Assembly: GCA_002373675.1 (NCBI GenBank)
Contig: DFLF01000009.1
Location: 160,943-214,309, forward strand
Direction: 5' to 3'
Length of the DNA stretch: 53,367 nt
From: Pseudobutyrivibrio sp. UBA3626
GTDB taxonomy: Bacteria > Bacillota > Clostridia > Lachnospirales > Lachnospiraceae
Of the stretch, positions 45,972 through 53,367 are shown piece by piece. The translations under genes and the position numbers were made by a program. Under the pieces are notes generated by a model. That model was given only the letters and a program-made list of their open reading frames with translations, was not told the DNA's origin and made no database searches. Numbering within the stretch: the first letter of the stretch is position 1; each line of letters opens with the position of its first letter.

Positions 45972-46033
45972 ATATGCCACACGCGAGAATAATTGTGTAT
46001 TTATTTCACAATAATTATACCACTCGCGAGAAT
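45972..46033 (-). promoter_or_regulatory. Two direct repeats of an ATTCTCGCGWGTGG motif upstream of the SDR gene
   Basis: On the minus strand ATTCTCGCGAGTGGTATAA (46033-46015) and ATTCTCGCGTGTGGCATAT (45990-45972) are 43 bp apart, about four helical turns. Each runs into a TATAAT- or CATATT-like -10. They look like binding sites of one regulator. Confidence 0.55.
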
Positions 46034-46064
46034 TAATGTGTGTTTTTTATATGTTTTATTTATT

Positions 46065-46106
46065 AAAAAAAATGACCACTCCTTATCTAAATAGAAAGGT
46101 GTGGTC
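46065..46106 (-). terminator. Terminator downstream of prfC and the small ORF
   Basis: The stem GACCAC-ACCTT/AAGG-AGTGGTC (one mismatch) is followed by eight Ts on the minus strand. It begins directly after the stop codon of the 34-codon reading frame. Confidence 0.85.
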
Positions 46107-46211
46107 TTACATTTTATATTTGGTTTTAATATCTGTCACTTTACTTTTTAACAATTCGTGAGCCGAATGGAAGTAACGCCAATCCTGCAATCTTGAAGAA
46201 TTGTAATCCAT
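46107..46211 (-). CDS. Possible 34-residue protein between prfC and its terminator
   Basis: The frame reads MDYNSSRLQDWRYFHSAHEL, then 14 further residues ending KYKM and a stop directly before the terminator stem. The sequence looks protein-like (mixed charged and aromatic residues), and the frame stays open upstream into the prfC end without another start. The SD is weak (AAAGAAG). It could be a small protein, a remnant, or chance. No function is suggested. Confidence 0.35.
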   Translation of the reverse strand: MDYNSSRLQDWRYFHSAHELLKSKVTDIKTKYKM

Positions 46212-46278
46212 GATGTTGACAACTTCTTTACATAATCTGTAATTTTTTAAGTTGTCGGTATTTTTTAATATTTTGAGC

Positions 46279-47868
46279 CTAGTTTTTGCTGAATTCAGCT
46301 AGCTCTAATCCTTCATTTCTGTCAAGTGTCATCTGAATAGACCATTCCTTAGCAAATAAAAGTAAAGGTCTTCCCTTCAAGTCCTTAACCTTCTTCATAT
46401 CACTTGTTCCATTGATTGATTCAACGTCAATATCATCATTTACAATCCATCTTATATATTCGTAAGGGAGATTCTCCATCTTAATCTCCACATTGTACTC
46501 GTTGTTAAGACGGTATTTCAATACATCGAATTGAAGAACACCTACAACACCGACAATAATCACTTCCATTCCCGTATTGAACTCCTGGAATATCTGAATT
46601 GCACCTTCCTGGGCAATCTGGTTAATGCCCTTCATGAACTGCTTACGCTTCATAGTATCAACCTGTCTTACTCTGGCAAAATGTTCCGGTGCAAATGTGG
46701 GAATTCCTTCAAATTGGAATTTCTCCCTGGAATTACTTATCGTATCACCAATAGCAAAAATCCCCGGGTCGAATACTCCGATAATATCTCCTGCATAAGC
46801 TTCATCTACGATTTTTCTGTCAGACGCCATCATCTGCTGTGGCTGTGACAGACGCATCTTCTTGTCTCCCTGAATATGTGTAACCTCCATATTGGCATCA
46901 AATCTTCCAGAGCATATTCTCATAAATGCTATTCTGTCTCTGTGAGCCTTATTCATATTGGCCTGTATCTTGAATACGAAGGCACTGAAGTCTTCTGAGA
47001 AAGGGTCTATAACACCTTTATCAGACATTCTTGGAAGAGGTGATGATGTCATCTCCAAGAAATGCTTTAAGAATATCTCCACACCAAAATTCGTTAATGC
47101 CGAACCGAAGAATACGGGTGACAATTCTCCTTTACTAACCTTGTCAATATCGAATTCCTCTGAAGCTCCGTCGAGAAGCTCTATCTCTTCTAACAACTGC
47201 TCCTTTTGCTCTATACTAATCTCTCCTGATACTGCCGCTTCATCAACAGATATTACCTTAGATACACCCTCCTTGGTTCCCTTCATGGTATCTGAAAAAG
47301 TAGTAATCATAGAAGAACTTCTCTCGTACACACCCTTAAATTCCTTGCCGGAGCCTATTGGCCAATTAATGGGACACGTAGGAAGTCCAAGTTCCTTTTC
47401 TATATCGTCAAGAAGCTCGAATGTATCATTGGCATCTCTATCCATTTTATTAATAAATGTAAATATAGGTATATGTCTCATGGCACATACTTTGAATAGC
47501 TTTCTTGTCTGTGCCTCCACACCTTTTGAAGCATCAATTACCATAACAGCAGAATCTGCAGCCATAAGGGTACGATATGTATCCTCTGAAAAATCCTGAT
47601 GCCCCGGGGTATCTAGAATGTTGATGCAATATCCGTCATAATTAAATTGAAGAACTGATGAAGTTACAGAGATACCTCTCTCCTTCTCAATCTCCATCCA
47701 GTCTGATACAGCGTGTCTTGCCGTAGCTTTACCCTTAACGGAACCGGCAAGATTAATTGCACCACCATATAGTAAGAACTTCTCAGTTAGAGTAGTCTTA
47801 CCAGCATCGGGATGGGATATTATTGCAAATGTTCTTCTCTTAGTTATCTCTTCTTTTAAATCTGACAT
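46279..47868 (-). CDS. prfC: Peptide chain release factor 3
   Basis: This 529-residue GTPase recycles RF1 and RF2 after termination. G motifs are SHPDAGKTT (G1, about 19-27), ERGISVTSS (G2), LDTPGHQDF (G3) and FINKMDRD (G4). RF3-typical sequences include YGGAINLAGSVKGK and CPINWPIGSG. Length is normal. The SD AAGGAG lies right before the start, and the long-hairpin element ends 27 bp upstream. Confidence 0.98.
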   Translation of the reverse strand: MSDLKEEITKRRTFAIISHPDAGKTTLTEKFLLYGGAINLAGSVKGKATARHAVSDWMEIEKERGISVTSSVLQFNYDGYCINILDTPGHQDFSEDTYRTLMAADSAVMVIDASKGVEAQTRKLFKVCAMRHIPIFTFINKMDRDANDTFELLDDIEKELGLPTCPINWPIGSGKEFKGVYERSSSMITTFSDTMKGTKEGVSKVISVDEAAVSGEISIEQKEQLLEEIELLDGASEEFDIDKVSKGELSPVFFGSALTNFGVEIFLKHFLEMTSSPLPRMSDKGVIDPFSEDFSAFVFKIQANMNKAHRDRIAFMRICSGRFDANMEVTHIQGDKKMRLSQPQQMMASDRKIVDEAYAGDIIGVFDPGIFAIGDTISNSREKFQFEGIPTFAPEHFARVRQVDTMKRKQFMKGINQIAQEGAIQIFQEFNTGMEVIIVGVVGVLQFDVLKYRLNNEYNVEIKMENLPYEYIRWIVNDDIDVESINGTSDMKKVKDLKGRPLLLFAKEWSIQMTLDRNEGLELAEFSKN

Positions 47869-47894
47869 ATTATCTCCTTGTTTGTATCATAAGC

Positions 47895-48126
47895 TATCCT
47901 CTAAATATATATGTATTTATACCTGATAATTCTTCGCTAAGAATATGTAAGTGATTGATTATTACACTCTTTTTTATATTTATGACAAGAACCGTGACAA
48001 ATTCGCCATCCAGGCTCAGTTGTCACTATTTTGGGCATCCTTGCCCAAAATTTCTCTCTCTAAATCAATCACTAACATATTCTAAGCTCGCATTAATGTT
48101 ATAAATACATATATACTTAGAGTATA
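47895..48126 (-). repeat. Long-hairpin element, copy 3 (between deoB and prfC)
   Basis: Outer arms (TATCCTCTAAATATATATG and its near-complement ending 48126) continue into the conserved stem AAGAATATGTAAGTGATTGAT (47939-47959) paired with 48064-48084. Inside are GTGACAA/TTGTCAC (47994-48026), with loop TGGAT on the minus strand, and ATTTTGGGC/GCCCAAAAT (48028-48051), with loop AAGGAT. It fills most of the 263-bp gap and reaches to 6 bp from the deoB stop. Confidence 0.87.
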
Positions 48127-48131
48127 GCATC

Positions 48132-49307
48132 TCATACTATATCAAAGTATTCCAGTACCGTATCAGCAACATAAGTAAATGAATCCTTAGTACCTAAGTT
48201 AGTATTACTAGGGATTGGGTTTCCATACATTAGAAACGGAACACATTCTCTTGTATGATCAGTTCCTTTGAAATCCGGGTCACAGCCATGGTCGGCTGTT
48301 ATCATGAGTATATCTTCATCTTGCATTTTGCCAAGAATCTCAGGAAGTCTCTCGTCAAAATAGGAAAGAGCCTTGGCGTAACCGTCTCTGTCTCTTCGAT
48401 GACCGTATATCATATCATAATCCACCAGATTGATAAAACAAAGACCTTCAAATTCTCTATCCATCATCTCAAGTGTCTTGTTGATTCCATCTTCATTGCT
48501 TGTTGTTCTTACATAATCTGATATACCTTGTCCTGCAAATATATCAAATATCTTACCAACAGCAAGAGTCTCATAACCTTTATCCTGTAATTTGTCAAGC
48601 ATTGTATTCTTAGGGGGTTTTATAGAGAAATCATGACGATTACTCGTTCTTACGTATTTACCAGATGTCCCAATAAAGGGTCGTGCTATAACACGTCCTA
48701 CACCATGCTCACCTTGAAGAAGTTCACGAACTTTCTCACAGTAAGAATACAATTTATCTACAGGAACTTTATCCTCATGGGCAGCAATCTGTAGTACAGA
48801 ATCTGCACTTGTATATACAATCAAGTCGCCTGTTCTCATATGCTCATCGCCGTAATCATTAATTACTTCAGTTCCCGAATATGGCTTGTTACAAAGAACG
48901 CCACGACAAGTTATTCCCTTAATGTCTCTTATAATATCATCTGGAAATCCATTAGGATAAGTGGGAAGTGGTTTATCTGAATTGATTCCTGCAATCTCCC
49001 AATGACCTATAGTAGTATCTTTACCAGCAGATGCTTCTCTAAGTCTGCAAACAGCGCCTTTGAAGCTATCAGCTTTGCTATTAGCTTTGGATTTCTCTTC
49101 ACCTAGTGAATTTTCTCCAGTAAGATCCAACTCCATTCCTTCAATATTAAAATATCCAAGATTTCTCATATTAGGCATAGCAAAATACGGACTTTTAGAA
49201 CATGACAAAAGCGTATTGGCACCTTCGTCACCAAAATCCTTAGCATCTAGGGCTTTGCCCATACCTACTGAATCTAACACAATTAAGAATACTCGTTTCA
49301 TAAACAT
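48132..49307 (-). CDS. deoB: Phosphopentomutase
   Basis: This 391-residue metalloenzyme interconverts (deoxy)ribose-1-phosphate and -5-phosphate in nucleoside salvage. Alkaline-phosphatase-superfamily motifs are FLIVLDSVGMG, GANTLLSCS, TIGHWEIAGI, YGHRRDRDGY and TADHGCDPDFKGTDHTRE. The start is ambiguous: ATG at 49307 lies 5 nt after AAGGGA, and ATG at 49301 gives the canonical MKRVFLIVLD; both are in frame. No other salvage gene is adjacent. Confidence 0.97.
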   Translation of the reverse strand: MFMKRVFLIVLDSVGMGKALDAKDFGDEGANTLLSCSKSPYFAMPNMRNLGYFNIEGMELDLTGENSLGEEKSKANSKADSFKGAVCRLREASAGKDTTIGHWEIAGINSDKPLPTYPNGFPDDIIRDIKGITCRGVLCNKPYSGTEVINDYGDEHMRTGDLIVYTSADSVLQIAAHEDKVPVDKLYSYCEKVRELLQGEHGVGRVIARPFIGTSGKYVRTSNRHDFSIKPPKNTMLDKLQDKGYETLAVGKIFDIFAGQGISDYVRTTSNEDGINKTLEMMDREFEGLCFINLVDYDMIYGHRRDRDGYAKALSYFDERLPEILGKMQDEDILMITADHGCDPDFKGTDHTRECVPFLMYGNPIPSNTNLGTKDSFTYVADTVLEYFDIV

Positions 49308-49328
49308 CAAAATCCCTTATAAAACCAA

Positions 49329-49435
49329 CAATTCGCTTCGCGAATTGTCGCCTAGTCGTAAGAAATCTCCCCACATGTAATGTGGGTCCCCTCTTACGAC
49401 ATAACATAAAATATGCACCACATATAGTGGTGCAT
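49329..49435. terminator. Three consecutive hairpins between rpsU and deoB
   Basis: The hairpins are CAATTCGC/GCGAATTG (49329-49347), GTCGTAAGA/TCTTACGAC with an inner CCCACAT/ATGTGGG (49355-49400), and ATGCACCAC/GTGGTGCAT (49413-49435). The last is followed on the minus strand by a weak ATATTTTAT and may terminate rpsU. The middle one shares its GTCGTAAG stem with a hairpin in the element at 2567-2606. Confidence 0.6.
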
Positions 49436-49441
49436 AATAGT

Positions 49442-49618
49442 CTAATTATATTTGCGCTTTCTTGCAGCTTCTGACTTCTTCTTACGCTTTACAGAAGGCT
49501 TCTCATAATGCTCTCTCTTACGTATCTCTTGTTGGATACCAGCCTTAGCGCAATTTCTTTTAAAACGACGAAGTGCGCTATCTAGCGATTCGCCTTCTTT
49601 TACTACTACACTTGACAT
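49442..49618 (-). CDS. rpsU: 30S ribosomal protein S21
   Basis: The 58-residue basic protein starts MSSVVVKEGESLDSALRRFK and ends EAARKRKYN. It is a full-length S21, which sits near the anti-SD on the 30S subunit and helps initiation. GGAGGGAGGG lies 8 nt before the start, and a consensus promoter lies upstream. It is too short for a 60-residue ORF cut-off but is clear. Confidence 0.97.
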   Translation of the reverse strand: MSSVVVKEGESLDSALRRFKRNCAKAGIQQEIRKREHYEKPSVKRKKKSEAARKRKYN

Positions 49619-49690
49619 ATCTTCAACCCTCCCTCCAGTTGTAAATTGTGCATACCAACTGACTGGGTAATAAACATTTGCACTTATGTA

Positions 49691-49719
49691 AGTATAGCGA
49701 CAAATGGTGGAAATGTCAA
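49691..49719 (-). promoter_or_regulatory. rpsU promoter
   Basis: TTGACA (49714-49719) and TATACT (49691-49696) are 17 bp apart on the minus strand. Confidence 0.88.
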
Positions 49720-49722
49720 GAG

Positions 49723-49766
49723 AAATCGATAATGATTCTAAGACAAATCGATAATGATTCTAAGAC
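49723..49766. repeat. Perfect 22-bp tandem duplication
   Basis: AAATCGATAATGATTCTAAG plus AC occurs at 49723-49744 and again at 49745-49766, just upstream of the rpsU -35 box. Confidence 0.95.
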
Positions 49767-49872
49767 ATATATGAAGAAATTACAACTTAGGCGGGATAAA
49801 TAAGCAGTATTAAATATCATTCTCTTAATAATTTATTAATAAAGCTTTATAAAAATTTAATAATTTGTTCGA

Positions 49873-49967
49873 TTGTATTCCATAAATAATCTGTTATAAT
49901 ACTTCTATCGAATCAGTCTGATTCGTGCATAGGCTGTCGCTTATGCTATTCCCAATACCATAGGAAT
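49873..49967 (+). promoter_or_regulatory. Promoter and three-hairpin leader of the Rpn-like gene
   Basis: TTGTAT (49873-49878) and TATAAT (49895-49900) are 16 bp apart. The leader then forms GAATCA/TGATTC (49910-49924), GCATA/TATGC (49927-49946) and ATTCC/GGAAT (49948-49967) before the SD. Confidence 0.6.
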
Positions 49968-50002
49968 AATTAATATTAATACTTTACAAGGAGGTTTTGC
50001 TT

Positions 50003-50890
50003 ATGGCAAAAAACGAACAACTTAATAATGAAGAATGGCGAAATGCCACAGGGAAAATTGACTACTGCATGACCAACGACTATATGTTCCGTATGGTATT
50101 GCAGTCAAACAACAACGTGCTTAAAGAATTAATAAGTTCTATGATGCATGTTCCGCTTAGCGACATCAAAAGCGTGGAAATAGTTAATCCCATAGAGCTT
50201 GGAAAGCATATCGACGATAAGGACTTTATCTTGGATGTTAAGGTGATGCTAAATGACAACAGTATTATTAATCTTGAAATGCAGGTAACTAATTACAGTA
50301 ACTGGACAAACCGGTCTCTATGCTACCTGTGTAGGACATTTGACAACGTACAAAAGGGAGAAGATTATAATTCTGCAATACCTGTAACACATATTGGATT
50401 CTTAGATTATGATTTATTCCCTGATGAATTAGAATTCTACAGCACATATATGTTACAGAATGTTGAAACAGGAAAAATTTATAATAGCAAATTTCGTCTT
50501 AGCGTGTTATCATTAAATCAGATAAAGCTTGCAACTAAAGAAGATAAGAAATGGCACATAGATGAATGGGCAAGACTATTCAAGGCTACTACATGGGAGG
50601 AATTAAAGATGATTGCAGAAAAAGATAAAGTATATTCAGAAGCTGCCAATTCCATATATGTACAGAACTCTGATGAAACAATAAGAGCTATGTGTGAAGC
50701 AAGACAGGAAGCAATATTTCATGAACAGTATGTGCAGAAGCAGATTAAGGAGCTAAAAGAAAGAGCCAAAGAAGACGCTATCTCACACAAGGAGCAACTT
50801 GCTGAAAAGGATGCTAAATTGTCAGAACAGCAGAATCTAATCGAACACCTCCAAGCTGAAAATAAAAAGCTAAAAGAAAAACTCAAATAA
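50003..50890 (+). CDS. Rpn/PD-(D/E)XK family transposase-like nuclease
   Basis: This 295-residue protein belongs to the Rpn (recombination-promoting nuclease) / PDDEXK transposase-like family. The N-terminal motif YCMTNDYMFRMVLQ is typical (NDxxFK-like), and the nuclease core is DDKDFILDVKVMLND with INLEMQV (D...ExQ). A family tail motif is KWHIDEWARLFKATTWEEL. The last ~80 residues are a charged coiled coil. Such proteins cut DNA and promote RecA-independent exchange; they vary quickly and are often duplicated. The ATG at 50003 follows AAGGAGG by 8 nt. A decayed partial copy follows the gene. Confidence 0.9.
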   Translation: MAKNEQLNNEEWRNATGKIDYCMTNDYMFRMVLQSNNNVLKELISSMMHVPLSDIKSVEIVNPIELGKHIDDKDFILDVKVMLNDNSIINLEMQVTNYSNWTNRSLCYLCRTFDNVQKGEDYNSAIPVTHIGFLDYDLFPDELEFYSTYMLQNVETGKIYNSKFRLSVLSLNQIKLATKEDKKWHIDEWARLFKATTWEELKMIAEKDKVYSEAANSIYVQNSDETIRAMCEARQEAIFHEQYVQKQIKELKERAKEDAISHKEQLAEKDAKLSEQQNLIEHLQAENKKLKEKLK

Positions 50891-50950
50891 ATATTGGTTA
50901 TCTATGTGAACACAAAAAGAAAGAATAGTATAAAGTGTGTAAGCTACCGA

Positions 50951-51087
50951 TAATAAGGCTTGCAACTAAAGAAGGCAAGAAATGGCATATTGACGAATGG
51001 GCAAGGCTATTCAAAGCCACCACATGGGAGGAATTAAAGATGATTGCAGAGAAAGATTAAGTATATTCTGAAGCAGCTGAACTATGA
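50951..51087 (+). pseudogene. Decayed partial duplicate of the Rpn-like gene
   Basis: The stretch closely matches about 50510-50650 of the intact gene (LATKEGKKWHIDEWARLFKA...). One base change turns the Lys codon after AEKD into a TAA stop, and both ends of the gene are missing. Confidence 0.88.
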
Positions 51088-51097
51088 TGCAAAAATT

Positions 51098-51445
51098 TCA
51101 CTTTATGTCACGCAATGCCTCTAAATAACCCAACAAGCGATCTCTTGTTCTCTGGTCCATTTCATTAAAGGCTTTAACAACTGAGCCTATCTCTGTGTTT
51201 TTATCTATAACATACCACTGTAATTCATTGCCTCTGTCCCCAGTATTCTCAATCCCAGAAAGTAGCCACTCAGGGGTGACACGAATAACCTTACATATAA
51301 TCATAATCTTCTCAGATGTAGGATTTGTGCGCTTGCTCTTCCATTCACTAATTGTGCTTTGTGATATGCCTGTCTCCTCAGAAAACTGCTTTTGAGACAT
51401 GTCTAACTGTTTTAATCTTTCAAATATCCTATCCGCTATTGTCAT
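51098..51445 (-). CDS. XRE-family HTH regulator
   Basis: This 115-residue DNA-binding protein has an N-terminal XRE HTH (RLKQLDMSQKQFSEETG, with ISQSTISEWKSKRTNP as recognition part) and the VTPEWLLSG motif that often ends it. The C-terminal ~50 residues are an oligomerisation-like helix (NEMDQRTRDRLLGYLEALRD). It resembles phage and mobile-element regulators. The gene sits alone, and broken copies occur at 52413 and 53218. Target is unknown. Confidence 0.92.
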   Translation of the reverse strand: MTIADRIFERLKQLDMSQKQFSEETGISQSTISEWKSKRTNPTSEKIMIICKVIRVTPEWLLSGIENTGDRGNELQWYVIDKNTEIGSVVKAFNEMDQRTRDRLLGYLEALRDIK

Positions 51446-51596
51446 ACTTAATCCTTATTTCTTTCCGGCATTCTTAATGGCGGTTCCTATATGTATGGTC
51501 TATATCTCCTGCCACCTTTTCTGTTTTAGATAAAATTTGTGGCCTCAAATACTCTCCCTTCAATGGGGTATGAACCCTATTCTCACTATAAGAAAA

Positions 51597-51980
51597 CTAA
51601 TATAACACTTTAACTTCATCATATTTTTTTATAATACTATCATCTGTTATTATAGATAAATCTTCTTCAATAGCAGTTGCAATAATCAATCTATCAAATG
51701 GGTCACTATGAAGAAATGGCAAACTTTGAATCTTATCAAAGTATCGATTCTTAATAGGAATGATACCAATTCCACCATCATTGCAAATCCTCTCAAGATC
51801 AGATGTCATTTCAGTAATATCCAATTTATTAATCGTTTTCTTTATGGCAATTTCCCACAAACTAGTTTGACTTAAAAAAATCAAATTATCACTTTCAATG
51901 ACGCTTAAAGCTTCACTTGATAGTTTATTGCTTCCTTCAAGATAATAGAGAAAAGTGCATGTATCTAACAAATATCTCAT
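51597..51980 (-). CDS. vapC: VapC-like PIN-domain toxin
   Basis: This 127-residue PIN-domain RNase shows the acidic residues of the family: D6 in YLLDTCTF, E43 in SLWEIAIKK, and the pair in HSDPFDRLIIATA and IITDD. VapC toxins cleave RNA such as initiator tRNA. Its start overlaps the upstream antitoxin's end by 4 bp (ATGA), as usual for a toxin-antitoxin pair. Confidence 0.92.
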   Translation of the reverse strand: MRYLLDTCTFLYYLEGSNKLSSEALSVIESDNLIFLSQTSLWEIAIKKTINKLDITEMTSDLERICNDGGIGIIPIKNRYFDKIQSLPFLHSDPFDRLIIATAIEEDLSIITDDSIIKKYDEVKVLY

Positions 51981-52243
51981 ACGTACTCCTTAAAACAATC
52001 AGGTGTGTCATTAAAATCATCCGCAATTTTTATTTTCCCTTTTAAGCTTCCAAATATTTTTTTTCTTCTATCAACTATATCAGAATTATCTTCAGAATCA
52101 ATTGATAAATAATCATCTGTGCGCGCAATAATGTCTCTAATAATTGCCTGAACCGTCTCTAATTGATAATTGTTTAATTTATCTAACATATGAATTGTAT
52201 CAATTCTTATAGTCTCATCATTAGAATTTTTTTCAGTAATCAT
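51977..52243 (-). CDS. VapB-like antitoxin
   Basis: The 88-residue product has an N-terminal helical part (LDKLNNYQLETVQAIIRDII) and a C-terminal tail typical of PIN-toxin antitoxins (GSLKGKIKIADDFNDTPDCF). It should bind and block the PIN toxin encoded next and repress their operon. The ATG at 52243 lies 8 nt after AGGAG; the ATG at 52249 is too close to it. No clear operator is seen in the AT-rich 163-bp region upstream. Confidence 0.83.
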   Translation of the reverse strand: MITEKNSNDETIRIDTIHMLDKLNNYQLETVQAIIRDIIARTDDYLSIDSEDNSDIVDRRKKIFGSLKGKIKIADDFNDTPDCFKEYV

Positions 52244-52412
52244 ATACATTTCTCCTAATACAATATAAATTAGTTATATATAAAAAACTAAAACCTATTC
52301 ATCTACACTTTATCTTACATAAAGAATAACACTAAAAAGATAATAATACAAGAACAGTTTTCATATTTTTCAATTATTTCATTTATACGAATTAGTTATT
52401 ATGCAATTCTTT

Positions 52413-52622
52413 CTACATGTCACGCAGTGCCTCTAAGTAGCCTCTCGGAGAGGGGACACGAATAACCTTACATATAATCATAATCTTCTCAGATACAGGA
52501 TTTGTGCGCTTGCTCTTCCATTCACTTATTGTGCTTTGTGATATGCCTGTCTCCTCAGAAAATTGCTTCTGAGACATGTCTAACTGTTTTAATCTTTCAA
52601 ATATCCTATCCGCTATTGTCAT
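52413..52622 (-). pseudogene. Internally deleted copy of the XRE regulator
   Basis: The first 50 or so residues are nearly identical to the intact regulator (MTIADRIFERLKQLDMSQKQ ...). After KVIRV it jumps through PSPRG to YLEALRDM, so about 39 residues are lost. The HTH is intact and the frame is open, so a shortened protein may still be made. Confidence 0.85.
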
Positions 52623-52630
52623 ACTTAATC

Positions 52631-53085
52631 CTAATTTCTTTCTCCCCAATTAGTCCACGATACATATTCTATTCCATTTATGTCACAAGAAATATCCCCT
52701 AGATAATAAACCTTTCCCTTTGTATTGTCTGCTCGAAGATCTATGTATTTTCGAAATGGATTTACATTTGAGAGATTAATATAGTCCTTAACATCAATAT
52801 CCATATATGTGTCTATATAATTCTCCATCCCATCATCTCTGACAAAGTTCTTTTCATCATCGTAAAATGGTGGGTAGAAACCATTAAAAGTATAATCATA
52901 TGGTTCGTTTGATAAAGTCCCATCTGCTTTCAATTCTAAAATGGATAACGAAAGCAATGTTATCATTCCAATTCTACCGGCAAGGCTAGCGTTGTCTTTC
53001 CGCTCTTTCTAGGACCGGTTATAGCAACAACGGGAAACTGCTCTGATAAACGTTTTAAAGTCTCACTTGCTTCTCTCTTAATCAT
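52631..53085 (-). pseudogene. Remnant of an AAA_14/DUF4143 ATPase
   Basis: The start MIKREASETLKRL and Walker A ITGPRKSGKTT are intact. The frame then shifts into SLAGRIGMITLLSLSILEL, a motif that normally lies about 75 residues further on, so Walker B is deleted. The DUF4143-like part (FNGFYPPFYDD, ENYIDTYMDIDVKDYI, NPFRKYIDL) continues to a premature end at 52631. Such ATPases are common accessory genes, and this one is clearly dead. Confidence 0.85.
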
Positions 53086-53217
53086 TTCGAATCTCCAATC
53101 TAGTATATTCCAAAATATATCATCAAGAAATCCCAAAGTCAATAGTCGGAAAATTCCAAAGTCTGTGTCTGGCAAATCTCAAAATCACATCATACAACAT
53201 TAAGTACTCAATGGGGT

Positions 53218-53285
53218 TTGATCCGCTATTGTCATACATAATTTTTATTTCTTTCCGGCAGTATTAATGGATGTCCCTATATAAT
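53218..53285 (-). pseudogene. Third fragment of the XRE regulator's 5' region
   Basis: Only the first few codons (GATCCGCTATTGTCATA as read on the plus strand) and about 50 bp of upstream sequence remain. They match the region around 51435-51500. Confidence 0.75.
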
Positions 53286-53317
53286 ACGCTAATGTTACCG
53301 CCCCCCTATTCGCTAGC

Positions 53318-53367
53318 TAGTGTGGACATTTTCTAGTTGACAAACAATCGAGTAGGAGGAATTTCTC
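53318..53367. mobile_element. Possible end of an insertion sequence (runs off the window)
   Basis: GTGTGGACATTTTCTAGTTGACA followed by an AGGAGG site resembles the terminal repeats and leader of an IS21-like element; on the minus strand it contains TGTCAACTAG and GAAAATGTCC. The evidence is only this short pattern at the edge. Confidence 0.25.

Overview
The window looks like a chromosomal segment of an anaerobic Firmicute, most likely a Lachnospiraceae-type Clostridium relative. The DNA is AT-rich with strong Shine-Dalgarno sites, and the gene set is typical: a two-gene SUF system, AddAB, RF3, a CIRCE-controlled htpG, a GPH sugar symporter next to a GH2 enzyme, and RR/HK genes beside competence genes. 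Almost all genes are on the minus strand; htpG and an Rpn-type nuclease gene are the plus-strand exceptions. No rRNA or tRNA gene and no CRISPR array was recognised.

Layout. 1-3.1 kb: a hairpin repeat array, a heavy-metal P-type ATPase, and its HMA metal-binding domain encoded separately behind a CzrA/SmtB-like operator. 3.1-9.5 kb: a glycoside operon (TetR regulator, GH2 glycosidase, GT-B-like protein, GPH symporter). 9.5-11.5 kb: a lipid-kinase-like membrane protein coupled to a membrane-anchored DnaA-domain-IV protein, then rpsT with a structured leader. 11.5-17.1 kb: three genes with unusual architectures (methyltransferase-STAS fusion, carboxylesterase, fucosyltransferase-like/condensation-like fusion). 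17.3-19.1 kb: two hairpin arrays around a PD-(D/E)XK nuclease-like gene. 19.1-25.2 kb: comEC, a GerMN lipoprotein, a histidine kinase, a response regulator and comEA. 25.3-27.6 kb: htpG. 27.6-39 kb: an HD-GYP protein, a histone-tail-like protein, a PrsA-like foldase, addA and addB. 39-49.6 kb: a secreted beta-helix protein, sufB/sufC, ilvE, an SDR, prfC, deoB and rpsU. 49.7-53.4 kb: an accessory, decaying region with Rpn, VapBC, XRE regulators and broken duplicates.

The strongest candidate for an undescribed system is the set of 73-bp-period hairpin arrays. Each unit is a 37-nt near-palindrome (GGCTAAYA...TRTTAGCC) plus a 36-nt linker. Three arrays lie in this window (1-299, 17313-17495, 18419-19039), all with exactly 73-bp spacing although their linkers differ. 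Two of them flank a gene for a PD-(D/E)XK-like protein just downstream of comEC. The nine-unit array is built from two interchangeable unit types in the order ABBAABABB.

A second, separate family is a 230-390 bp long-hairpin element present three times (2366-2752, 42713-42945, 47895-48126). Its stems change sequence between copies but stay paired, and its loops are conserved. This points to selection on structure; the loops carry GGA in one orientation.
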